Of a stretch of DNA of 64,000 nt, positions 57,744 to 64,000 are shown one piece after another; position 1 is the stretch's first letter, and each line of letters opens with the position of its first letter. The notes below the pieces were generated by a model. That model was not told where the DNA came from. It worked only from the letters and a program-made list of their open reading frames with translations, and made no database searches. Location of the stretch: positions 558,001-622,000 of the forward strand of contig NZ_CP109473.1 in assembly GCF_036227405.1 (NCBI RefSeq), in the 5' to 3' direction. A program made the translations under genes and the position numbers. The stretch comes from Streptomyces sp. NBC_01460. GTDB taxonomy: Bacteria; Actinomycetota; Actinomycetes; Streptomycetales; Streptomycetaceae.

Positions 57744-60700
57744 TGGAGCGCGGTCACCTCCTGGTCGGTGAGCGCCTTGTCGAACACCTTCACCTGGTCG
57801 ACCGAGCCGTTCCAGAAGTCGGTGTTGCCGCCCGACCACTTGGCGCGGCCGACGGAGAGGGCGCCGCTGCTGACATCGGCGGTACCCGCCGCCGCGGTCT
57901 GGGCGAGCTTGCCGTCGACGTACAGCTTGATCTCGTCGCCGCTGCGCACGCCGACCAGGTGGTACCACGTGCCGAGCTCGGGCTTGATCTCCAGGCGGGC
58001 CCGGTGGGCGCCCGGGGTGGAGAAGGCGAAGCCGCCCTGTCCGTACTGGAGGTAGAACGGGTTCTCCTGGCGCCGGCCGTCCTGGCTGACGACGGTGCCG
58101 TAGTTGCCCGGGAGCGCGTCGAGCGACGCCCAGGCCGAGATGGTGTAGTCACCGGTCGTGTCGACGACCGGGCCGTCGGTCTCGGCGTACTGGCCCTCGC
58201 CGTCGAACTTCAGCGCGGAGCCCTGCACGCCGGGCGCCCAGGACGTCCCCTCGGAGAGGGTGAGGTCCTTGTGGTTCGGGCCGCTGTCCGCCGCCGTGGT
58301 CCCCTTGTTCTCGTCGAGGGACCAGGTCCCGCCGCCCTTGATCTCGTCGCGCTCACCCGCGGCGGCACCGGCCGCGATGACCTCCTGGTTGATCTTCCGC
58401 ACCTTCGCGGGGTCGACCTTGATCTCGCGGCGGTCGTACGTCCAGAGACCGTTGAGCTCGTTCTCGAGGTCGGTCACCTGGGTGTAGATGGAGCCGGACA
58501 GCTCGGCGCGGGCCGCGTCCAGGTAGTACGTACGGGTGTTGTCGACGTACTTGGCGGTCAGCGCGTCCTTGTCGGCCACACCGCTGTAGATCGCGGTGGG
58601 CGCACCCGGCCACATGTGTCCGGGCATCCGGAGGGTGAAGCCGCCGTGCTCGCCGTCCATCGCCGCGCGGTCGGCGTCCGGGAAGGCGGGGTCGGTGTTG
58701 TTGTAGTCGTGGTGGTCGATGATGTCGCCCTTGCCGCTGTCACCCTTGGAGTTGCAGCAGTTGACACCGCTGTGGGCGTTGACGACCCGGGAGGGGTCGG
58801 CGGCCTGGACCTTCTCGGTGATCTTTCCGGTCTCGGTGCGGTCCCACTCGCCCCAGCCCTCGTTGAAGACGATCCAGGCACCGATCGAGGGGTAGTTGTG
58901 CAGCTGCTCCATCATCTCGGCACCCTGGTCGAGGAAGGCCTTCTGGCCCTTCTCACCGGTGATGTTGCCGGAGACGAAGTCCTGCCAGACCAGCAGCCCG
59001 AGCTGGTCCGCGTGGTAGTACCAGCGGGCGGGCTCGACCTTGATGTGCTTGCGCACGGAGTTGAAGCCGAGGTCCTTCTGCGCCTTGAGGTCGAAGACCA
59101 GGGCGGAGTCGCTGGGCGCGGTGTTGAGACCGTCGGGGTAGAAGCCCTGATCGAGCTGGGCGAGGGAGAAGAACGGCTTCCCGTTGAGCACCAGCTTCTG
59201 GTAGCCGCCGACCTTCGCGACGCCGAAGGAACGCATGCCGAAGTAGCTGTCGACGGTGTCCTTGGAACGGCCGTCCTTGAGGGTGACCTCGAGGTCGTAC
59301 AGGTACGGGTCGTCCGGCGTCCAGAGGTGCTGCTTGGCGACCGGGAGGCTCAGCTCGCTGTTGGCCGCTCCGGTGACGGTCCCGACGACCTTGCCCTTCT
59401 TGTCACGGGCGACAGCGGTGACACGGGCGGACTTCGAGGCGGCCTCGGAGTTGACCGTCAGGGCGAGACGGCCCTTGTCGATGTCGGGCGTGGTCTTGAG
59501 GGAGTCGACGGCGGCGGGCGCGACGGGCTCCATCCAGACGGTCTGCCAGATGCCGGAGGAGGCGGTGTAGAAGATGCCGCTGGGGTTGGCGGACTGCTTG
59601 CCCGTGGGCTGGTCGGCACCGGTGGTGTCGGTGACCGCGACCACGATCTCCTGGGGACCGCTGCCCTTGAGGGCGTCCGTGATGTCGGCGCTGAAGGCGG
59701 TGTAGCCGCCGGTGTGCTCGGCGACCTGCTTGCCGTTCACCCAGACGCGCGCGTGGTAGTCGACGGCGCCGAAGTTGAGCTTCAGGCGTTCGTCACTGCT
59801 CCGCTTGCCGACCGACCAGCTCTTCGGCACGGTGACCAGCTTGCGGTAGAACATGTGGTCTTCGTGGCGTTCCAGCCCGGAGAGCTGGGACTCGACGGGG
59901 TAGGGCACGGTGATGCGCTCGTCGAGCGGCTTGCCGAAGACCGGCTTCTCGTCGGCGGTGGCTCCCGCGAACTCCCAGGGGCCGTTGAGGTTCTTCCAGT
60001 CGTCGCGCACCTGCTGCGGGCGGGGGTACTCGGGCAGCGGGTTCTTCGGGTTCACCTTCTCGCCCCACGGGGTGAGAAGCCGGTGCGTGGAGAGGTTCTT
60101 CGCCCTGCGGCTGATCTCCGGGACGGTCTCGTCGCCGTTCTTCAGGCCGCCCTCACCGTCGTACGCGAACCTGACCTGCTGGTTCTTCTGGATGGCTCCA
60201 CCCAGGGTGACGACGATCGCCTTGCGGTTGTTCGAGGCCCTGACGACCGACTTCACCGGCATCGGCGTGGTGTCCGCCTCGATGCCGAGGTGGCCCTTCA
60301 CGTCCTGGACGCCGCTGACCTCGTGGTCGAAGGTCGCCTGCACCTTCAGGCCGTCCTCCGCGACGCTCAGCCCGACCGGGTAGACCTCGAAGTCCGCCGG
60401 CGGGGTGAATGCGGACTCGGGGACGATCTGCTTGGCTAGCTTCGCGCTCGACCAGCGCAGGAACATGTTCGCCCCGCCGATGTCCTGGAACATCTCCAGC
60501 CGGAAGGTGTGCTGTTCACCGGCCTTCAGGGTGACGGGCTTGCTGGTCTGCTCCTTGTCCCAGTCCGGCTCCCAGTGGTCGATGACGGCCTTGTCGTCGA
60601 TGAAGAGGCGGAAGCCGTTGTCCCCGATGGCGGAGAAGGTGTAGTCGCCGTCCTCAGGGGCCGCGATCTGCCCCGTCCAGCGGGCGGTGGTGTGCTCGGT

Positions 60701-61009
60701 CTTCCCGGTGGCCGACTCGAACGCACCGGTCAGGCCCGGGAAGTTGATCTCCGGGTCCAGAGCCGTGGCACCGAGCTCGGCGAAGTCGCGGGCGCCCGGG
60801 GCGGACATGGCGAAGTACTCACCCTTGAGGCCGTGCACCTCGGTGGAGGGGTCCTCCTTCACGAACGCGGAGGCGGTGGGGGCCGCCGCCTCCGCGGCGG
60901 GTGCCGCGGCAGCGGCCGGGACCAGGGTCGCCCCCACCGGGAGCAGCAGCGCCGCCGTACAGGCGAGTGTTCTCAAAACGGTGCGGGGGCGGGCAAGTTG
61001 TCGTATCAA
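57725..61009 (-). CDS. Secreted PA14-GH2-LamG glycosidase
   Basis: A 1094-residue modular enzyme. Order: signal peptide (1-35, ending AAAAAP), a PA14 module (about 60-215; KGEYFAMSAPGARDF, SAIGDNGFRLFIDDK), a linker beta domain, GH2 sugar-binding (about 330-500), Ig-like and TIM domains (to about 860) with acid/base E717 in VFNEGWGEW and nucleophile E787 in MDGEHGGF, and a C-terminal concanavalin-like LamG domain (about 890-1090). Substrate unknown; GH2 covers galactosidases, mannosidases and others. The start is a TTG at 61009 with GAGGA upstream; no ATG or GTG gives a proper signal peptide. Confidence 0.9.
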   Translation of the reverse strand: MIRQLARPRTVLRTLACTAALLLPVGATLVPAAAAAPAAEAAAPTASAFVKEDPSTEVHGLKGEYFAMSAPGARDFAELGATALDPEINFPGLTGAFESATGKTEHTTARWTGQIAAPEDGDYTFSAIGDNGFRLFIDDKAVIDHWEPDWDKEQTSKPVTLKAGEQHTFRLEMFQDIGGANMFLRWSSAKLAKQIVPESAFTPPADFEVYPVGLSVAEDGLKVQATFDHEVSGVQDVKGHLGIEADTTPMPVKSVVRASNNRKAIVVTLGGAIQKNQQVRFAYDGEGGLKNGDETVPEISRRAKNLSTHRLLTPWGEKVNPKNPLPEYPRPQQVRDDWKNLNGPWEFAGATADEKPVFGKPLDERITVPYPVESQLSGLERHEDHMFYRKLVTVPKSWSVGKRSSDERLKLNFGAVDYHARVWVNGKQVAEHTGGYTAFSADITDALKGSGPQEIVVAVTDTTGADQPTGKQSANPSGIFYTASSGIWQTVWMEPVAPAAVDSLKTTPDIDKGRLALTVNSEAASKSARVTAVARDKKGKVVGTVTGAANSELSLPVAKQHLWTPDDPYLYDLEVTLKDGRSKDTVDSYFGMRSFGVAKVGGYQKLVLNGKPFFSLAQLDQGFYPDGLNTAPSDSALVFDLKAQKDLGFNSVRKHIKVEPARWYYHADQLGLLVWQDFVSGNITGEKGQKAFLDQGAEMMEQLHNYPSIGAWIVFNEGWGEWDRTETGKITEKVQAADPSRVVNAHSGVNCCNSKGDSGKGDIIDHHDYNNTDPAFPDADRAAMDGEHGGFTLRMPGHMWPGAPTAIYSGVADKDALTAKYVDNTRTYYLDAARAELSGSIYTQVTDLENELNGLWTYDRREIKVDPAKVRKINQEVIAAGAAAGERDEIKGGGTWSLDENKGTTAADSGPNHKDLTLSEGTSWAPGVQGSALKFDGEGQYAETDGPVVDTTGDYTISAWASLDALPGNYGTVVSQDGRRQENPFYLQYGQGGFAFSTPGAHRARLEIKPELGTWYHLVGVRSGDEIKLYVDGKLAQTAAAGTADVSSGALSVGRAKWSGGNTDFWNGSVDQVKVFDKALTDQEVTALHDGEQP

Positions 61010-61116
61010 GGCGTCGTCCTCATCGAAGAAGCCGGAGTGCTCCGAACCGCGAAGCACTGCACATAGTCGAACATTGAGCCACAGCCTCAAACACCTGACA
61101 ACGGTCGTGCAGGGAG

Positions 61117-61137
61117 AATTTTCAACGATAGAAAATT
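61117..61137. promoter_or_regulatory. Inverted repeat before PA14-GH2
   Basis: AATTTTC-AACGATA-GAAAATT, 7-bp arms with a 7-bp centre, lies about 108-128 bp before the TTG start. It is A/T-rich and could be an operator; its centre is not the CAACGTTG core. Confidence 0.4.
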
Positions 61138-61170
61138 GATACCCGCCGCGCCCCGCCCACAGGGCACGTC

Positions 61171-61207
61171 CGGCCCGGTGGACGGCACCGAGCCGCCCAC
61201 CGGGCCG
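61171..61207 (-). terminator. Hairpin terminator after GH92
   Basis: A perfect 11-bp stem CGGCCCGGTGG/CCACCGGGCCG with a short inner GGC/GCC pairing, 23 bp after the GH92 stop. Confidence 0.8.
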
Positions 61208-61229
61208 CGGGGCGGGCCCCGTTGATGTG

Positions 61230-63665
61230 CTAACGCGGAAGACCCGCAGGTCCGGTGGCCCAGGAGGTGTTCGGCCGGTCCGCGAGCCGGAAGGCCAACG
61301 CCCCTCCTCGGGTCACCAGTCGGGCGTCCGTCCAGGACCGGTCAGCCGTCCGTCCGTCGATCCTCACCGCGTCGATGTACGGATGTGTCGCATCCGCCTC
61401 CGGGGCGCTGATGGTGATGTCTCCGCCCTGCGCCCGCCGCAGCACCGCGGACGGGAAGAGCGGCGCCCCGATCAGCATCGTCGCGCTGCCCGGAGTCTGC
61501 GGGTAGAGGCCCAGGGCCGAGAAGACGTACCAGGCCGACATCGTGCCGAGGTCGTCGTTGCCGGGCAGGCCGCGAGGGCCGGTCCCGTACACGGTGTTCA
61601 CGATCTCGCGCACCGTCTCCTGGGTCTTCCACGGCTGTCCCAGCGCGTTGTAGAGCCATGGGGCGTGGATGCCCGGCTCGTTGGTCGGGTCGTAGCGCAG
61701 CGCGTCGCCGCCCTTGACCGACCAGGAGCCGTCCGCCTTGTGGAAGAAGCCGTCGAGCCGCTGTGCCGCCGTCTCACGGCCTCCCATGGCCTCGGCAAGG
61801 CCCTGGACGTCCTGGGGGACCATCCAGGTGTAGGTGGCACTGGTGCCCTGCGCGAAGCCCCGGTCGCTGCCGGGGGCGAAGGGGGTCACCCAGGAGCCGT
61901 CGAGGTTGCGCGCCTGGATGTAGCCGGTGGTCCCCGCGCCGTCACCGGCCCCGGGGTTGAACACGTTGCGCCACCATCCGCCACGCTCCTCGAAGGCCGC
62001 GGCCTCCTCGTCCCGCCCGAGGAGCCGCGCCCAGCGGCCGAGCGCGTCGTCGGCGACCGCGTCCTCCAGGGTCTCCGCGGCGCCGCCCCAGCAGTGGCAG
62101 ACGTCCTGGGCCGCGTAGTGGGACTCCAGGTACTGCGCCAGATTGGGCCGCTGGCCGGTGCACTGACCGGGGCAGCCCGCGTCGGAGAGGCCGTCCGGAT
62201 GGGGCACCGTGGCCTGGCGGGCCAGGGACTCGAAGGCGCCCTCGTAGTCGAAGTTGCGTACACCCATGGCGTAGAAGGTCGCCAGGGTGGCGGCCGTGGG
62301 GTCGCCCGTCATGACGTGCGTCGCTCCGTTGACGTGCACCCAGCGGTCCCAGACCCCGCCGTTCTGCCGGGCGAAGTTGTACAGCGACTGGGCGAAATCT
62401 CCCGCGATCCTCGGCTTGAGGAGCGCGAGGAGCTGGATCTGCGCCCGGTACTGGTCCCAGCCGGAGAAGTTGCTGTACTGGGCCTTCTGACCGTGTGTCA
62501 CGCGCTGCGGCTTCCCGTCCATGCCGGGATAACGGCCGTCGGTGTCGCTGATCAGGTTCGGCTGCATCAGGGAGTGGTACAGCGCGGTGTAGAACGCGGT
62601 GCGCTGCGCGTCGCTGCCGCCACCGGTGCGTACGGAGGCGAGCTCACGGTCCCAGGCGGCGGACCCCGCACGGGCCACGTCGTCGACGTCCGCCCGCGGC
62701 GCGATCTCCTCGCGCAGGTTGGCCTCGGCGCCGGCCTGACTGACGTAGGAGATACCGATCCGCATCCGGACGTCGTCGTCCTCGGCCGTGTCGAAACCGA
62801 CCCAGCCACCGGATCCCCGCCCGGCACGGTCCGCGCCGGTGGCATACCCCTCGCCGCCGCTCACGCTGGTGGCGCCCGGCATGACAGCGCTGTCGCGCCA
62901 GGTGCCGGTGGTGGCGAAGTCGCGGTCGAAGGAGGCGCTGAAGTAGAGGCGGTAGTAGCTCTTGCGGTTGTTGGTCCCGCCGTTGGCGCGCCGGCCGCAG
63001 AACGCGCCGGTGAGCACCGACCCGGTCACCTTGCGGTGCGCGGTGTCGATCTCGACCTGGGCGTCCTCGCTGCCGTTGAGCGAGTTGGACACCCGGAAGA
63101 GCAGGTTGGCCGGCTTGTCGGCGGGGAAGCTGAAGTCGGCCACTCCGGCGCGCTCGCTGACCGCCAGGTCGGCGGTGGCGCCGGAGTCGAGTCCTACGGT
63201 GTAGCGGCCGGGCACGGCACGCTCGTCCTCGTGCGAGAAACCGGAGGCGTAGACGGCGTCCTTCGAGTCCGCGGACGGCGAGGTGGTGACGTCGCCGACG
63301 AACGGCATGATCGGCACGTCTCCCGCGGCACCGGGGTTGCATCCGGCTCCGTTGACGTGGGTGAGGCTCAGCCCACGCATCCGGGTCACCCCGTACTCGT
63401 AGCCGTTGGCCGCCCCGGTGCTCGTCTGGTCGCCCGTGGTGCTGGTCGGCGACCAGGCGATCATGCCGTACGGACGGACCGCTCCGGGGTACGTGTTGCC
63501 CCCGTTCGACGTGCCGATCATCGGGTCCACATAGGCCGTGGGACGCGTGACCGGCGCACCGGCCTGGGCCGCGGGCGGCGTGACGGCACCGGCGAGCGCG
63601 CCGGTGAGGAGGATCGCGGCGGTCCGTGCGGCGAGACGCCGGGCCGCGGACGGTCTGGAGGGCAT
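61230..63665 (-). CDS. GH92 alpha-mannosidase, secreted
   Basis: The 811-residue enzyme has a signal peptide (1-36, ending AQAGA) and the GH92 layout: DPMIGTSNGGNTYPGAVRPYGMIAWSP at the start of the N-terminal beta domain, HVNGAGCNPGAAGDVPIMPF, then an (alpha/alpha)6 domain with GGVWDRWVHVNGATHVMTGD and the catalytic GNDDLGTMSAWYVFSALGLYP. GH92 enzymes are calcium-dependent exo-alpha-mannosidases acting on fungal mannan, N-glycans or bacterial mannosides. GGAGG precedes ATG 63665. A GACAACGTTGTC palindrome 25 bp upstream suggests LacI control together with the GH127 cluster. Confidence 0.94.
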   Translation of the reverse strand: MPSRPSAARRLAARTAAILLTGALAGAVTPPAAQAGAPVTRPTAYVDPMIGTSNGGNTYPGAVRPYGMIAWSPTSTTGDQTSTGAANGYEYGVTRMRGLSLTHVNGAGCNPGAAGDVPIMPFVGDVTTSPSADSKDAVYASGFSHEDERAVPGRYTVGLDSGATADLAVSERAGVADFSFPADKPANLLFRVSNSLNGSEDAQVEIDTAHRKVTGSVLTGAFCGRRANGGTNNRKSYYRLYFSASFDRDFATTGTWRDSAVMPGATSVSGGEGYATGADRAGRGSGGWVGFDTAEDDDVRMRIGISYVSQAGAEANLREEIAPRADVDDVARAGSAAWDRELASVRTGGGSDAQRTAFYTALYHSLMQPNLISDTDGRYPGMDGKPQRVTHGQKAQYSNFSGWDQYRAQIQLLALLKPRIAGDFAQSLYNFARQNGGVWDRWVHVNGATHVMTGDPTAATLATFYAMGVRNFDYEGAFESLARQATVPHPDGLSDAGCPGQCTGQRPNLAQYLESHYAAQDVCHCWGGAAETLEDAVADDALGRWARLLGRDEEAAAFEERGGWWRNVFNPGAGDGAGTTGYIQARNLDGSWVTPFAPGSDRGFAQGTSATYTWMVPQDVQGLAEAMGGRETAAQRLDGFFHKADGSWSVKGGDALRYDPTNEPGIHAPWLYNALGQPWKTQETVREIVNTVYGTGPRGLPGNDDLGTMSAWYVFSALGLYPQTPGSATMLIGAPLFPSAVLRRAQGGDITISAPEADATHPYIDAVRIDGRTADRSWTDARLVTRGGALAFRLADRPNTSWATGPAGLPR

Positions 63666-63689
63666 GTTCTCGGATACCTCCGGCAGTTG

Positions 63690-63701
63690 GACAACGTTGT
63701 C
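63690..63701. promoter_or_regulatory. LacI-type operator before GH92
   Basis: GACAACGTTGTC is a perfect 12-bp palindrome with the shared CAACGTTG core, 25 bp before the GH92 start codon. Confidence 0.7.
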
Positions 63702-63887
63702 AACATCGCTCGCACGGCGACGTGACAGCGTTGATCGATTCGCGGCCGAGCGTAGGTCCCCTCGGCGTGCGAGGGAATGCCGCGGACGGATCCGGGCGGT
63801 GAACGAGTGGTGAACGGGCCTCCGGAACAGCGTCCCTGACGCCGGGTCCGTCTGCGGGCGCACCAGCCGAACCCCGTCCCCGGATAT

Positions 63888-63928
63888 GTGAGAGTTGACT
63901 CTCACGAAATGTGAGAGGAGACTCTCAC
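63888..63928. promoter_or_regulatory. Two tandem inverted repeats before the ArsR gene
   Basis: GTGAGAG-N4-CTCTCAC occurs twice (63888-63905 and 63911-63928), centres 23 bp apart, about two helical turns. The second covers the GAGAGGAG ribosome site of the downstream gene. This is the layout expected of an autoregulated operator bound by two dimers. Confidence 0.8.
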
Positions 63929-63931
63929 GTC

Positions 63932-64000
63932 ATGGAATCCAGTAATCGCCTGGGCGATATCGAGATCAAGGACCCGCAGGCGATGCGGGCGTTGGCCCAT
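63932..64000 (+). CDS. ArsR-type winged-helix regulator, N-terminal fragment
   Basis: Only the first 23 codons are in the window (starting MESSNRLGDIEI, with DPQAMRALAH at the edge). The D-P-x-x-M-R-A-L-A-H pattern is the start of the ArsR/SmtB-like helix-turn-helix domain. GAGAGGAG lies about 12 bases before ATG. The tandem inverted repeats immediately upstream, one overlapping the ribosome site, suggest it represses itself. It is divergent from GH92. Confidence 0.75.
   Translation, partial: MESSNRLGDIEIKDPQAMRALAH

Noticed and set aside
57590..60439. A 949-codon plus-strand frame opposite PA14-GH2
   Set aside because: Antisense low-complexity translation with no family signature, while the minus strand shows clear GH2 active-site motifs.

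Overview
The window is about 73% G+C by eye, with the third-position G/C bias, GTG/TTG starts, Tat signals and tightly packed short operons of a Streptomyces-type actinomycete. It carries 45 genes I can support (two cut by the window edges), one decayed regulator, one riboswitch and many hairpin terminators. I see no tRNA, rRNA, CRISPR array, transposase or prophage gene. The dominant theme is polysaccharide use: a cluster of secreted glycoside hydrolases, two sugar ABC importers and several LacI-type operator palindromes.

Layout. 1-4.8 kb: end of metX, a Tat-exported sulfite-oxidase-like molybdoenzyme, a hydroxyisobutyrate-dehydrogenase-like reductase, cbiZ, and a PRC-barrel/DUF2382 protein. 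4.8-8.0 kb: an ABC importer operon (binding protein, permease, ATPase) headed by a cobalamin riboswitch, so a corrinoid importer that pairs logically with cbiZ salvage. 8.0-16.7 kb: acyl-CoA oxidase with a coupled micro-ORF, PfkB sugar kinase, ribosomal protein L31 type B, an ArsR/MFS pair, a GNAT plus cytoplasmic binding-protein-fold pair preceded by a perfect CebR-type box, a YihY membrane protein and a cupin.

16.7-26.6 kb is a coherent alpha-glucan locus on the minus strand: a 1428-residue GH87 alpha-1,3-glucanase/mycodextranase-type enzyme, a sugar ABC importer (binding protein plus two permeases, no ATPase) and an intracellular GH13 alpha-glucosidase. The extracellular enzyme would cut fungal-type alpha-1,3-glucan, the importer would take up oligosaccharides and GH13 would finish them. 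A separate secreted alpha-amylase with two CBM25 modules lies at 37-40 kb.

27-31.8 kb holds a subtilisin-type protease diverging from a GH78 alpha-L-rhamnosidase. 32-34.4 kb holds a frameshifted TetR gene, an antibiotic-biosynthesis-monooxygenase protein and a TetX-like FAD monooxygenase, with operators sharing the same half-sites. 34.5-36.9 kb is small housekeeping and stress genes, including csbD behind a sigma-B-like promoter. 40.2-42.2 kb is an Otr(A)/TetM-type ribosomal protection GTPase.

42.3-63.7 kb is a second, larger sugar system: a YtfQRT/YjfF-like importer with galM and a LacI repressor, then GH127 (with three ricin-type repeats), GH2 with an AbfB/CBM42 tail, a phytanoyl-CoA-dioxygenase-family enzyme diverging from a second LacI repressor, PA14-GH2-LamG and GH92 genes. 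Palindromes built on CAACGTTG stand before the importer, GH127, the dioxygenase/LacI pair and GH92, suggesting one regulon for an arabinofuranose/galactofuranose- and mannose-containing glycan. The window ends in the first codons of an ArsR-type regulator preceded by two tandem inverted repeats.
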